DNA of 64,000 nt, from assembly GCA_964023275.1 (NCBI GenBank), contig OZ029929.1, positions 9,560,856 to 9,624,855 of the forward strand. The letters are read 5' to 3'. The stretch comes from Norana najaformis (lineage: Eukaryota; Annelida; Clitellata; Crassiclitellata; Hormogastridae). The translations under genes were made by a program, and so were the position numbers. Below, piece by piece: positions 47,484 to 59,304 of the stretch (positions are counted from its first letter, which is position 1; every line of letters starts with the position of its first letter). The notes below the pieces were generated by a model. That model had not been told where the DNA came from and did not search any database. It was given only the letters and a program-made list of their open reading frames with translations.

Positions 47484-47552
47484 ATAATAATAATGATAAT
47501 GATAGTGATAATGATAATAATAATAATAATATTAATATTAATAATAATACTA
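47484..47552. repeat. (AATAAT)n microsatellite at retrotransposon 3' end
   Basis: Imperfect AAT/GATAAT triplets directly after the CR1-type 3' UTR; probably the element's microsatellite tail. Confidence 0.9.
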
Positions 47553-47554
47553 CA

Positions 47555-47880
47555 CCATGCAGAAAAAAGGAGTGAAGTATGCTACCATCACTTGCACCCA
47601 CGACTTTGTGGATGTGGCCTTAGAGAGTTCATCTCAGAATTGGGATTAACAAAAATTATCGGTCAATGTAGCTTAGTCAACATCCGATAAGTCGAAGGAA
47701 ACTGAAGTCGTGCTATGGTGGGTGAGGTATGGTGGAAAAGGCACAATCAAAGTAGGCCTACAAAGTCTTTGATCAAATTTGCGTTGGGACCTGAAATTTT
47801 AAACCAGGTTAAAATTCTATGCATATAGTGTTTTGACCTCTGACGGCTGGTTTCAAATGCAACTCTCTCACATCTTATAA
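47555..47880. other. No recognisable feature
   Basis: No gene or repeat match seen between the CR1 tail and the minisatellite. Confidence 0.4.
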
Positions 47881-47881
47881 T

Positions 47882-48011
47882 CATAATCACTAAGTAATAA
47901 TAATCACTGAATAATAATAATCACTGAATAATAATAAACACTGAATAATAATAATCACCGAATAATAATAAACACTGAATAATAATAATCAATGAATAAT
48001 AATAATCACTG
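47882..48011. repeat. AATCACTGAATAATAAT minisatellite
   Basis: Seven or so tandem units of about 17-18 bp (AATCACTGAATAATAAT with C/A and G/C variants). It continues after 48292, having been split by a retrotransposon insertion. Confidence 0.9.
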
Positions 48012-48291
48012 GTACAAAAAGAAAGGACACTGGTCAGTTCAATAAGGAGCAGACAAATGAACTGGATTGGTCACATACTGCGTGGAAATTCTCTCCCGAG
48101 GACAGTGATTGAAGGAAGAATTAAAGGAAAGAAGGTTCCAGTAAGACCAAGAAAAATGCTTTTGGACTGGACGATGGATAAAGAAAGAAGACGGGGCTAC
48201 AAAGAAGTTAAAGAAAGGGCAGAGTACAGAGAAGAGTGGCATCGTTGGACTCTAGGACCTGCCTAACAGCAGAACACTGAAGAAGAAGAAG
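48012..48291 (+). mobile_element. 5'-truncated non-LTR element tail with 14-bp target-site duplication
   Basis: AATAATAATCACTG occurs at 47998-48011 and again at 48292-48305, flanking the insert. The insert reads MNWIGHILRGNSLPRTVIEG, RPRKMLLDWT and EEWHRWTLGPA then stop, and ends in a short (GAA)n tail. The C-terminal sequence matches the larger element at 55830-57515. TSD plus 5' truncation plus simple tail are hallmarks of target-primed reverse transcription. The last 69 codons are open, so the insertion is fairly recent. Confidence 0.85.
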
Positions 48292-48619
48292 AATAATAAT
48301 CACTGACCATTGCCTGGCATTGTACACCATAATTTGCCAATGTCATGCTGCAATTACATGGATGCTCCTTCCAGTAGGCAGGCGCCCCTGCGTGTGGCTG
48401 CCGGCTGGGTGATGATGTATTTGACTAAAATTACTGTCAGACCTACTCTAGGACTGAGGCTTCAGCTGTTGAGAAAAATACTTTGTAAAGAATGTGTACT
48501 CCAAAGTTTTAACAAAATAAAAGTTGTGGAAAATATGCAAAGTATTACTTCATTAAAAGTAAAAGTATTAAACAACCACTTAAGAGCAGTAATGTGTTAC
48601 TTTTACTTCAATATTACTC

Positions 48620-50400
48620 AACACTGAAAATATGAAGAGGAGATTAGAGATAAACCATGTAGATCAGCAATCATATAAGACATGTGGAAAAACAAACAAC
48701 AAAGAATACAACAGCAATCAAGAAATAGTTGGATGCAACCTTAAAGAACTTCAGTGGACATCAGACGAAACGCTACAACTAGACAGAAAACACAGCCAGG
48801 CATCAAATGAGCATCACTCATCAAAACAGTTCAACTGACATACCAGTGAAATCGGAAAGAAACTACAAAGAGACAACAACTGGATGGAAGAAGCAGAAGA
48901 TGTCAAGAAGCAGAAGAAGCTTTCAAGATAAAATGCTTAATGCTGGAAATCTACAGTAAAGTGGCTTAGTGAACAGTTTGAACTCAAAGTTGTATCAATC
49001 AAAGATGCAAATGGTGATAATACACACATGTAAGAATGATGGAAGAAACACTTCAAACAACTGCTAAACATCAGTGGACATAATGACCCAACAGTTATTG
49101 CAGAGATGCCTGTAAACAACACAGAAGAACAACTTCAACAAGAAGAAGTAAGAGATGCTATAAACAAATTGAAAAAAGATAAAGCACCAGCTATGTATGG
49201 AATCACGAGAGAACAGCTTCAACGAGGAGGAGAAACAATTGTGACGGCTATACATACTTTTGTTACAAAGATACAATAAGACGAAAAACCAGAAGACTGG
49301 GGAAAATCAATAATTATTTCCATATGCAGAAGAAATGAAGATCAACAGGACTACAAGAATTAAAGGGGTATTAGCCTACACAGCATATCAGAAAAAGTTT
49401 TCATTACACTCACCAAAATAATACAAAGCAGAATAAAATAATATGCTGAGAGAAGAGCATATGGAGAAGAAACAGCCGGGTTTAGATGGAAAAATTACAG
49501 TAGACCAGCTATTCACAATGAGAATGATACCTTTTAATATTTAAGAACATACTTATACATTGAACAAAAGCAAAGAGTCTTCATTGAATTCATGGCTTTC
49601 AACAAGCATTCAACAATGTATGGCATGACAGAATGTAGCAAATAGTGTAAAACGCAAGTATGCCAGAGAGACTGATCCAACTTGAAAAACATATACCAAC
49701 AATTATCGAGTGGTACAGAGGTACAAAAAAAAGATCCTGGAATACTTCCAGAAGAAAATGGTGGTGTGTCAAGAATGCATCTAATCACCATACCTGGTCA
49801 GCCTAGTATTAGAAACAGTAATGACATTCAGCCTAAACAAAGCCAAAGCAGGAATCAGACTAAATACTGATCTGATGAATAACCTTCGATTTGCTGACAT
49901 TGGCCTCCTTACACCTAGAATCAGAACAAAACTAAAAGAAATTATGACACAGACAGACAAAATTGGTAGAGACTTCTTGATTAACACAGAGAAAACGAAA
50001 ACAAAGGCTATAAAACAACCAAATAGATGCAAATAAATATCAGCGTCCAAGTATAACGTATTGAACAGGCAGGCCAGTTAGTCTATCTTGGAGGTCTATA
50101 CACCGCAGATGCTAATAGCAAAAAGACATACAAACAAGAATTGGATGCAGCTGAAAACATGACCAGGATATTGAAAATCAGGACAATTACAAAAAAACAA
50201 AAGCAAGAACCTATAAGACAATGACGCAATCCATTTTTCTCAATAGATCAGAATGCTTGACGATTACACAGTAAGATGAGAAAAAGAATTCTCACAAAAG
50301 AAATGAGTTGGCTTTGAAAAATTGCAAAAATCTCAAGGCTACAAAAGTTAGAAAAGATGAAATATGACAGTTATGAATACGCAGACAATGCTGCTGAATA
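48620..50400 (+). mobile_element. Decayed non-LTR retrotransposon, reverse transcriptase region
   Basis: Plus strand with many stops and shifts: WWKKHFKQLLN near 49040, VRDAINKLKKDKAPA, EQLQRGGETIV, PEDWGKSIIISI and the altered YKNxRGISL block near 49355, then AGFRWKN, RVFIEFMAFNKHSTM (motif A remnant near 49580), LRFADIGLL (motif C, FADD to FADI, near 49890), INTEKTKTKA, and QLVYLGGLYTAD followed by RTITKKQ. The order is that of a complete reverse transcriptase domain of the jockey/RTE type. The endonuclease is not recognisable. The family differs from the CR1-type copies to the left. Confidence 0.75.
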
Positions 50401-52075
50401 AAGTTGTTAGTGAAGGCTCTGCTGGTTGGTCACGTGGAAAATATGTCAGCTGATATATAAAGTTATGCTTTCCTACAGGCTGGAAACGCATATGTGCATT
50501 TCTACAAGCCATTTAACCAGGAGGTTTGGGAACGGTTTGATCGCTAGGCTAAAAGTCAATCCCCAGCCTATGATAAATTTGACCTGAGGGGTCTGTTTTA
50601 AACCCTTCCCTGGCAACCCCCTTCTTCCCAATAAATTTCAGCCCCATTAACTAGAGTGAATAATGAAAATCTGAAAGGCTAAGTTCCAAGCTTAGATGCT
50701 TTTCGGTTTTGTTTAGTTTGCCAGAGTTTGATCGGTATAACCATACAAATGCATATAATCAACATAGACCTACAGTCTTGTAGATTTAAAAATGCTCCAC
50801 TGCCCTGTGCTTCCAACGATCGAATATCATTACATGTAGCCTCATTCACTGTTATGTTCCAACTACCATTAAGTTTCTAATGAAACTTTACAAAACATGT
50901 AACCACGTAAACTATATCAAGCAAATGGTCAGTTGGGTAGTAATAATTTTAGAAAGCTTTTTACTAAAAACTGACAATTAATAAATCAGACCTTGAAATA
51001 CATGCTGTTTAGTTCTGTATAATCTAAGTCATAATACAAAATTTGAACACTGACTTTATTGATATTCTGAGTTTTAGTTCAGCCATAAAAACTGTAAACC
51101 TGAGACCAAGTTCTACCTGCAGCAAAATTACCGAACAGTGGAGCTATATAATCATCCCTGATCCATGATTATCATCACTGCGGTGTAGGAAAGATATGAA
51201 GGTGTTTCCACAATAATCCTAATTCTACAGTGCCACTATCGTAACAAACTAGGCATCAATCAATGGTCGCATCAAGGTTAAAGCATAGTCCATGTCAACA
51301 CATGCATAGAACAGGTCAGGTAAAAAAAAACAAGACAAATAGTAGTTTTGGTTCAGGGTACAGCAATTACGAGTCATAGTCCAGTGACCATGAATGCTTA
51401 TTATCAGTTAGGTTTTGGGCAGTGGACAAAATATTCTGATATGCACTATCTTGCAAAACATGAGACAGATTTTAAACTACACTCCATTCCATATCTGCTG
51501 AGCACTGAAGGCTTTAATGCCATTTCAGGTTGGTTTGTTGGTGTCTAGGATATTCAGTATGTGGTCCTTGTAAATAGTTATACACTGCTTACAATTTTTG
51601 CAAATTTGACTTCGACATTAGTGAGTCAGGCAGCTGAAACCACGATACTGGCAACAGAAACAAAGATGGCTTAAGTGCATGAGACTTGATTTCATGAATG
51701 TTTCTTATGTAAAACTGAGCTATTTGTGTACTGCCTAAAACATGATCTAACAAGGTAAGGTCTGGGAATATAGCGCATTTTGCAAGGGATAGATTGAGAA
51801 ACTAGTGATGCTATGTGATGCTGAACAGCGTCAAGAATCGAGAAAACAAGAAAGAATTGAATATCAAGTCTAAACTGCAAGTTGGCCTAGCAATTGACAG
51901 CCAATCTGATCAGACAAACTGCACCCAGTCACTGAGTTCAAGTGGAATGGCATAAAAGCCTCTAGCATGCACTGGGCAAGCAGTGGACTGCCCCCCAAAA
52001 CTTGATTTGGGATTTTCTTTCATCTAGGTCTTCTAATATGACTGAGTGCCTCATATTCTTCATGCTACCTAAGTG
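50401..52075. other. No gene recognised; scattered repeat fragments
   Basis: Mostly AT-rich. 51222-51275 (CAGTGCCACTATC...GGCATCAATCAATGG) looks like the reverse complement of the CR1-type 3' tail seen at 43.9 kb. 51768-51782 has AATATAGCGCATTTT, the core of the 4.65-5.16 kb minisatellite. The right end is probably downstream of, or within, the 3' region of the kinase gene. Confidence 0.4.
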
Positions 52076-52079
52076 GATT

Positions 52080-52085
52080 TTTATT
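52080..52085 (-). terminator. Candidate polyadenylation signal of the PAK gene
   Basis: AATAAA on the minus strand, about 265 bp downstream of the PAK stop codon. No transcript evidence. Confidence 0.4.
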
Positions 52086-52347
52086 AGAAGTTCAAGTAAT
52101 GTCAAGTTATTCAGATTACATAAAATAACATACAGATCATGTATACATGGAAACTTGGATCAGAACTGTAAGAACGAAGGTATTGAGCTGCACAGTTGTA
52201 CAGAGCAGAACTGTTTGTCATTTTCAGCTTCTAACAAAACTGAAAAACTTCTCAACAGCAGTAAAGTCTACTGAACAGAATGGCACAACAGCAACAGTCC
52301 ATTCAAGTGACGAGTAATTCTGCAACTGCTGCTGTCTGGTGGCGGTT

Positions 52348-52663
52348 TTATTTTGTTGCATCCCTGGCCGCGAGAACATTCTGCTTTAGTGACTCCAAGT
52401 TTTCTGCTTTCTTGAGGAATGGATGGTCAAGCAGTTCACCAGCTGTTGCTCGCTTCTCCACCTCCACTTCCAGGCACCGGTCAAGGAATGACACCATTTC
52501 TGGACAAAGCTTGTTCTTGTTCTTGACCTCAGGCTTTCCATTGGAAGCAATGAGGTAGAGTGCTCGTAACGGCGTTTCATTAAGATAAGGAGGTTCTCCT
52601 TCTATCATCTCAATTACCATAATTCCCAGGCTCCAGACGTCTACCTTATAGCTGTAGTTCTTC
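52348..52663 (-). CDS. PAK: Group I p21-activated kinase, last exon (kinase C-lobe)
   Basis: The minus-strand acceptor TTTTATGTTCCAG ends at 52664. The first base completes the split Arg codon of the previous exon. It encodes [39 protein letters not shown], then [20 protein letters not shown] and [10 protein letters not shown], ending in TAA at 52348. This covers subdomains IX-XI: the DxWSLG aspartate, the [19 protein letters not shown] block nearly unique to group I PAKs, and the RCLxxxxxKR arginine. The C-terminus (LAARDATK) matches the family's usual end, so the protein is complete here. Confidence 0.93.
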
Positions 52664-53212
52664 CTGGAACATAAAAGACCAATTACCTTCAGTTATTATC
52701 CTCATCCTCATCATTATTATTACTATTATTACTATAAGTGTATTGTTATTACTTTATTTTTATTTTATTTTATTATATAATTTTTCCAATTTCAGTTATA
52801 ATAATATAATATTAACATTATTTATCTAGAGGTTATATGTGCCAATGTTTTAAAAGTAATGTAGAAGTGACAGTCTATAATACTACTCACACTACAACAG
52901 GCAATCATACTGCTGCCAAAAGCGTGGACAAGAGCAACAGCATGATTAAATACAAGGAAACAGGAAGTGAGCCACATTTACCACAGCTGATGGAACCAAG
53001 AGGAAGTATGAAGTTTCTGCTAAGCTGCATGTGTATAACTGTGCACATAACTAAACTTAACTTATACAGCGGCATCACAATCATAACTGAGGTCTCACTT
53101 GTAGGATATCATATATAGCTTGGATGATTTATTCTGTAATGTCTTTATGGTGCAACTGAAATATCTGAGAAAATGATTGAAACTGGAGTGAAAATGAGGA
53201 ATGCAGACTGAC

Positions 53213-53689
53213 CTAGAGACGACTTCTGGTGCCATCCAGTAAGGAGTACCAACCATTGTGTTGCGCTTGTCTTTGTCGGGTGTCACTTGAGCACAGAACC
53301 CAAAATCAGTTAGCTTCACTTCACCCTTCATGCCAAGCAGGACATTGTCACTCTTGATGTCTCGATGGATGATCTCCTGCTTATGAAGATATGCTAATGC
53401 ATCCACACATTTCTGTGTTATTCCTGCTATCTGACCCTCCGTCAGGACTGTTTCTGTGACAACATCGGTGAGTGCACCTCCTTCCAAATACTCCATGACG
53501 ACCCAGAGTTCCTTGCCAACAAGATAGCTCTCAATATAGTTGACGATGTTCTCATGTCGATATTCCCGCATCACTTCAATCTCGGTTATGATGAGTTCTT
53601 TCTTTGGCTGATTGTCGAGGTCCATCTTCTTTATAGCCACAGCTTTGTTGGTGATCATGTCAGTGGCTTCACAAACTGTTCCAGAAGCC
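53213..53689 (-). CDS. PAK: Group I p21-activated kinase, main catalytic exon
   Basis: Ser/Thr kinase acting downstream of Rac/Cdc42 in cytoskeletal signalling. This 477-bp exon (acceptor GCATTTCTCAG, donor AG|GTCAGT) holds the end of the glycine loop (GASGTV), the ATP lysine in AVAIKKMD, the helix-C Glu in [30 protein letters not shown], the catalytic loop [11 protein letters not shown], the DFG in LTDFGFCAQ, the activation-loop Thr in [11 protein letters not shown], and the MAPEVVSR. All catalytic residues are intact. [15 protein letters not shown] and the KSDN variant of the catalytic loop are typical of PAKs, and the ELWVVMEYL...LTDVVTE wording points to group I (PAK1-3) rather than PAK4-6. 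In and out phases agree with both neighbouring exons. Confidence 0.95.
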
Positions 53690-54077
53690 CTGAGAAATGC
53701 ATTCCATTCTATTGTTAGTCTTATCATTATCATTAAGCTCAAATATCTAAATCACTACTTAAACACAGCAGCTTACTCATAAACGCTGCATCAACTCAGC
53801 GGAAAAGATAGCATGGTAAGTGCGAAATTTGGTTGTGGGAAAGAGGAAAGAATACAGAGAGGGAAGGAAACAGATAAGCTGTTATGGTGGGTTGTGTAAA
53901 CCCCACTGGACAAAATCATTCATTAACTGCCACCTCAAAAACTTGCCAAGCTTAGAAACAGATCAGATCACCCAAGGTTATGGCAACCTATTTACTATGC
54001 AGTAATTTATGTACAGGCATGTATGTATCTTGCTAAATTATATATGTATATATAATGCCTCATAAAGACATTGAAAC

Positions 54078-54149
54078 AGACCAGAGTGGGAAGGAGACAG
54101 AGGCATGTGTACCAGACCAGAGTGGGAAGGAGACAGAGGCATGTGTACT
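54078..54149. repeat. 36-bp perfect tandem duplication
   Basis: Two consecutive copies of a 36-bp unit starting AGACCAGAGTGGGAAGGAGA, at 54078 and 54114, identical or nearly so. It lies in a PAK intron and could be length-polymorphic. Confidence 0.9.
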
Positions 54150-54317
54150 GGTAAGATGTTGCATGGAAGGAAGTCTTCTTATTGGCAGATATAGTCTCAT
54201 TATTGGCTGACACCACCATCTCACTGCATACATTCCATTAATCCTGGTCTTCTGTAATTAGGTCTAACATTTAACTCAGATACATCAAACTACACAAGGA
54301 AGTAAATTAATTCTAAC

Positions 54318-54381
54318 CCAGATCCAACACGCTGTTTCATCTGATACTTTGCAGCTGGGTCAGCTTTAGTCACCAACTTTC
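54318..54381 (-). CDS. PAK: Group I p21-activated kinase, exon leading into the glycine loop
   Basis: 64-bp minus-strand exon with acceptor GTGTTTATTTCAG and donor GG|GTTAGA. It encodes KLVTKADPAAKYQMKQRVGSG and so joins MTDEEIMTALG on one side to ASGTVCEA on the other. In PAK1 the same stretch links the MSDEEI helix to KIGQGASGTVY. The phases at both ends are exact, which makes such a short exon credible. Confidence 0.88.
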
Positions 54382-54749
54382 CTGAAATAAACACGAGAAA
54401 CATGAGCCAAATTTCTAAAAAAAGTCACTGACCTATGGCATTATGAAAGTCTGGAATAGACAATCACCATTCACAGCGAACCCAGAGATTAAATGCCAGG
54501 GTAAGGGATGTGGGATGTGAAATGGATGTGACGGAAGCCTGCTTATTCATATACATTACACAAGGATATCAATCCCAAAAGCCAGTAATGGGATTGCATG
54601 CACTGGGTCAGATGCTTCTTAAAGGAAGAAACACAGCAGAATTACTTCCATAGAGTCACATTATCAATTACTTGATATCCTTGAGGATCTGTTTCTGACC
54701 AAATACTCTCATTCCCTACTTTAACCATTGTATAAAGTTAATTATTATT

Positions 54750-55060
54750 ATTATTTCTGCATTAAGTGCCACTATCCAGTGACTAAGCATCAGTTGATGG
54801 CACTAAACAATTGTGAGTGAAGGAGTTGCTCAAGGTCTAATACTTCTCTGCCCTTCCATCACCTCATCCTTAAAATTTGGATTGCTCCATAGCCATAGCC
54901 ACCCCAACCCTCTGGAATAAACTCCCATCTGAATAAAGACAATTATCTGAACCATCCTGCACAATTGCTAACACTTCACCCCATCCAATCTCTGCACAGG
55001 TCTTTCACTCAAAACTTAAAACATTCCTCTTCCATAATTTCTCTCCTGATTCCTCCTCTT
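54750..55060 (+). mobile_element. CR1/L2-type fragments in the large PAK intron
   Basis: 54880-55060 on the plus strand reads PTLWNKLPSE then VFHSKLKTFLFHNFS, the usual CR1/L2 ORF2 end. 54757-54803 resembles the reverse complement of a related 3' UTR (AAGTGCCACTATCCAGTGAC), so two fragments in opposite orientation adjoin. Boundaries approximate. Confidence 0.55.
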
Positions 55061-55329
55061 CCTCTGATCTATCTTGCTACTCCAATTCTAAACACCATCC
55101 ACTGTAGCCATCTGTCTGCCTGCCTACCTGCCCCTTGAATCTTGACCAATCTTAGCACATCAACCTATCAATTTTGTTTCGACTGAGTGCCTGTCTTATT
55201 TGCAGGCTGATTCTCAGAACTTAGCTTTCTTTGGTGGCTGTAAAATCTCAACACCAACTACACCTGTATGGGGGGCAATGCAGCTAAACAAAAAATGCCA
55301 ATTACAGTCAACTCCTTGCTACATATAAT

Positions 55330-55530
55330 TTCATCCCTGTGGCTTGTGAAATGCTAGGTCCAATCAATAGCGCTTCTTTGGTTTTCATCATGGAGCTAGG
55401 ACAAGGTGTGTCTGGAGATGCAAAACAAACCACACCTTTTTCAACACCTGGCATTGACAATTCAGCGCTTCAGTGCAATTGCTTTCCCCTATGTCAGAAT
55501 TTGCTGAGTAGTTGCCATTCCAGATGTAAT
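55330..55530 (+). mobile_element. Decayed retroelement C-terminal module (LGPIN type), second copy
   Basis: Plus strand MACEMLGPINSASLVFIMEL then SGDAKQTT, aligning with TLGPINAEGTEFLSELGRRIS and GDDRETRFLFQR at 44055-44420. The later part is out of frame. An AT triplet microsatellite follows. Confidence 0.5.
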
Positions 55531-55594
55531 TCCTAATTTTCAGAGACTTTTTAGGTTCCAACAGATTACTTGTACTTTGGGGAAAGACTACTAT

Positions 55595-55705
55595 TATCAA
55601 TAGTATTTTTATTATTATTTTTATTATTATCATCGTCATCATCATCATTATTATTGTTATTACTACTACTATTATTAGTATTACTACTTTTATTATTATA
55701 ATCTT
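55595..55705. repeat. (ATT/ATC)n microsatellite
   Basis: Mixed TTA, TCA and TAC triplets over about 110 bp. Confidence 0.9.
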
Positions 55706-55829
55706 TTTAATAATTCTAACAACTTCAGGACTGCCAAAGTAACAATGCATGAAGTTGTGATATTTCCAGATTGGGAAGCAGAATATGTAGAACAGGATCT
55801 TTGATTGCTGCTGGATGAATAGTTGTCAG

Positions 55830-57515
55830 TGATCTTCTTCTTTAAGTTCTCTGCCATCCAGTGGCGCAATTCCTGACATTGTTGGGCCTCCTCCTCCAGT
55901 TTACCATATCCGTCCACCATCTGTCCAGTCTAGTAGCATTTGTCTAGATCTTCCACTACTTTTCTTTCCCTCCATTCTTCCCTCTGTGATATCTCTCATA
56001 AGGGAATCACCTCTCAGTATGTGTCCAATCCATTTCCTCTGTCTCGTTCTTATTGCAGCCATCACAGATCTTTTCTCCTCCACCTGCTGAAGCATCTCTT
56101 CGTTTGTTTTGCTCTCTGTCCAGCTAACCTTCTCCATCCTGCACCATACCCATAACTCAGAAGCCTCCAATCTTCTGATATCTTCTTTTCTGATTGTCCA
56201 TGTTTCTGATCATAAAAGACCATGCTCCATATCAGTGTTTTCACCATTCTCTGCTTTAGGTTCCTGTTCAATCCTCCTCTCATTAATTCTCTCCTCTTCA
56301 TAAAAGCGTCTTTTCCCATCGCTATTCTTCTTTTTATTTCACTATGGCATTTTGCATCTGTTGTAATCATACTTCCTAAGTAGCAGAGCTGCTTGACCTG
56401 TTCCAACTCTTCATCATTTACTATTATTCTTACTGTTGTTTCTTCTTTTCTGCTTATTTTCATAACGTTTATCATTTTGATATTCATTTTCATACCAAAT
56501 TCTATCGAAATTAGGTTCAGGCGTCCATCATTCTTTGTAGACCTTCTTTTCTATTTGCCAGCATTGCCTGATCCTCTGCAATCTTAGTGCCTTCCCCAGT
56601 CTTCCTCCTACTTTTATTCCCTCTTCTATATTTTGTAACACCTCTCGTATAAGTTCTTCAATACAGATGTTAAACAGTTGTGGTTATAGCGGGCATCCTT
56701 TTCTTATTCCTCTACCAATTATTCCTGGTTCTGAATATTCTCCTTCTATTCTTATTCTAACCTTCTGGCCCATATACAGATTTCCAATGAGTCTTCTATC
56801 CTTCCAATCAATTCCCAGTTTCCTGACTGCATGCATTAGTTTTTTCAATCTACTCTGTCAAATGCCTTCTCATAGTCCACAAAACATGTAGACATCTTGA
56901 ACGTGTTCAAGACTTCTTTCTGTCAACAGTCTTAGTGCTCCGATAGCATCTCCTGTACCTCTACCCTTCCTGAATACAAACTGGTCTTCTCCCAAACATT
57001 CGGTCCCTTCTGTCTTGGCTTGTACTCTCCTTGTGATGATCTTTAGCATAATCTTGGAAGCATGGGCGAGTAGGCTGATTGTTTGATGATCCTCATAAGC
57101 TGTTGCATTGTTCTTCTTCATCGGGATCATGATGGACTGTAAGAAGTCCTCCGGCCATGCTCCAGTGTTGTATATATCCTGGCACAGCCTTAGCAGTTCA
57201 GCCATTGCTTTTCTCCCAGGTTTTAGAGTATCTCTGCTGGGAAGTTATCAATTCCACCCGCCTTGTTGTTTTTCATTTTGCTAATGGCTGCAAGTACCTC
57301 ATGTTTCAGCATATCTGGTCCTACTTTTTCCCCGCCCTCTGGGGGTGAGTCCTGATTAAGGTGTGTGGGTCTGTTTTTGCTTTGGTATAGGTCCTCTGTA
57401 TATTCCTTCCACCATCTTCTGACATCATTGGGATCTTGTAGTATCCTAGAATTCTTGTCTTCTACCTCTATTCCACTTTCTCTGGTCGACCCTTTTGCAG
57501 TCTTCTTCACTTGTC
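55830..57515 (-). mobile_element. Non-LTR retrotransposon (RTE/jockey-like), 5'-truncated, in PAK intron
   Basis: Minus strand from 57515: RRWWKEYTEDLY, AAISKMKNNKAGGIDNFPAE, then LCQDIYNTGAWPEDFLQSIM, the altered YRPISLL block (HQTISLLAHASKIMLK), EDQFVFRKGRGTGDAIGALR and a frameshift after DVYMF (motif A). GNLYMGQKVRIRI and GRGIRKGCPLSPQLFN-like blocks follow, with motif C degraded (IAEDQAML). After these come VKQLCYLGSMIT, RKWIGHILRGDSLMRDITEG and RQMLLDWTDGG. The 3' end is near a (GAA)n-like AAGAAGAAG at about 55830. The endonuclease is missing. It is in the same orientation as the host gene and belongs to the same family as the 48012-48291 tail. Confidence 0.85.
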
Positions 57516-57744
57516 AGTGATGGAGCATGCTAATTCCCTCTGAGAGCAAAAAGAAGTCGAGTGTCTTCCACATCCAAATACATACAGTCATTTTGAGAAT
57601 TGTGAGTAAGCACCGGTGTAATATAGTGCAAATATGGGAAACGGAACCCTGTGTTTCTCCACAGATTAGGACAACTGACACAAAGGGAGTGGAGGCTAAG
57701 AAAAATCAAACCAGCAACTGTCATCATTAAAAGCTACATATGTA

Positions 57745-58270
57745 GGCCTATGTATCAAGATACTTAAGATAGTGTCTTTCCAGTACCTCACAAAAGCGCT
57801 CCATACTCCATCTAAACAGGTGTGTTTTAGGGCAGTTTTAAAATGTTTGCTCACAGCAGAACAGAGTCAAACGCAACAGAACATACGTGCAGCAGATGTT
57901 ACTAAAGGTAGTTCCAACACAGGACCAATTACACTTAACTCTTCTGGCTAGCAGTGCATCTTAAACAAAGCAGAATTTTTGGTAAGTGGAATGAAAAGCA
58001 AGAATCAGAGATTGAGGCAGTTGAAAACTTTTGTCTAGAGTAGGAATCTAGTAAAGTTTCAGGAATGTAAAGAAGATAAACGAAGCCATGGGAAAAGTAG
58101 CAGGAAAGCCACTGTCAGCAAAGAAGTTGACAATGTATGTAATGCTGGGGTGTAAGCATTACAGCAGTCCTTAACAAGAGTTGTAGCAAGAATCAGGTAA
58201 TTCATTGCTTTTCATCAGATGAAAAGTTACAGTTGTTAGACTGAGAGACTGACTGAAAGAAGCTGAAGAT
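57745..58270 (+). repeat. Interspersed repeat with ATAGTGTC head in PAK intron
   Basis: Begins AAGATAGTGTCTTTCCAGTA then CCTCACAAAAGCGCTCC, the head-and-GCGCT layout shared with 62212-62250. A non-coding body follows (AACAGGTGTGTTTTAGGGCA, then AGCAGAACAGAGTC). I cannot class it. Confidence 0.4.
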
Positions 58271-58323
58271 GAGCACAGGAAAGTTATGATAAGAATTGAC
58301 ACGATTCGCTATAGCAATCTAAC

Positions 58324-58489
58324 CAAGAGCTGTCATGATTTCTTCATCCGTCATCTTCTTGTTCTGTTTCACAGATCTTTTCTTCACAGATGGCATTTGA
58401 TTTGCTCCCTCCTTTCCAATTTCTTGCTCTTGTTTCCCTGCTTCATCAGTTATTACGACATTTGTAACATCTTTGATCAAGGCATCTTC
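58324..58489 (-). CDS. PAK: Group I p21-activated kinase, regulatory linker exon
   Basis: 166-bp minus-strand exon, acceptor TCTGTGCAG and donor G|GTTAGA. It encodes EDALIKDVTNVVITDEAG, a hydrophilic linker rich in Lys, Glu and Gln (QEQEIGKEG, VKKRSVKQNKK), and MTDEEIMTALG. The last piece corresponds to the MSDEEILEKLR helix just before the kinase domain of PAK1-3. The linker lies where PAK1 has its acidic and PIX-binding region, but I see no clear PIX-binding PPxxxRP motif. Phase 0 in and phase 1 out agree with the neighbouring exons. Confidence 0.85.
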
Positions 58490-59304
58490 CTGCACAGACC
58501 ACAAACAAGCATAGAAAGAAAATGTATGAACCTAACTGGAAAAAATAACAAACACGAGAGCAAGAACAGCAGAGTGGCAGGGAAAGCTTAGCTCTCAAAA
58601 AATGCAGTGCACACAACATATTGCAATTGAAAAATATAACCAAAATGCATATTGCTTTATTCGTGTATTGTTATCACAAAAGACAGTTTCTGTTTTTGTT
58701 TTGTCCAGAGTATTGAAGTGCACAGCAAATGCAATAGTTCCCAGCAGTATAATCATAATAAAGCTCATGCTATTATATAAAATATATTCAAAATGTGTTG
58801 TGGACAGTTTTAGGGAATTCTCTTCTCCAAGTTCTTTTTCTTTCATCGGCCTCTTCAAAATATGCATGCAATGTTATTTCAAGTCTTGCAGGATCGAAGA
58901 AGCCTAGTTTATTTATTTATTTATCTCACTGTTTTGGTTACTTGTGTAATTTGCAATTATTTTCAATATAAAATAATTGTCAAATCAATATGATTGCTTA
59001 AATTGAAAACCACCTGAAAAAATTGACATTATAAATAGGGCAATCCAGAATTCAGTGGGACTATGACCTTTTTCTATTACCCTATTGCTACCATCAGGCC
59101 TAATTTTGCATTATTATGTGAAAATTGTTGGTGAAAAAAAAATGGTCAAGCTATGATATGTTAAATGCATGTACAAAATGAGCTTAATTACCCATCAGCC
59201 AGACTTATGTTGTAGGGTCGGCTCATTGGTTGAAGGATGATTAAACCACTTTGCGGATAGTATTATATGAATACAAAGATTAAATGCATGATTACCTTTG
59301 TCTA
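58490..59304. other. PAK intron; no recognisable feature
   Basis: AT-rich. A TTTATTTATTTATTTAT run lies at about 58909-58925. No exon or repeat match seen. Confidence 0.4.
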
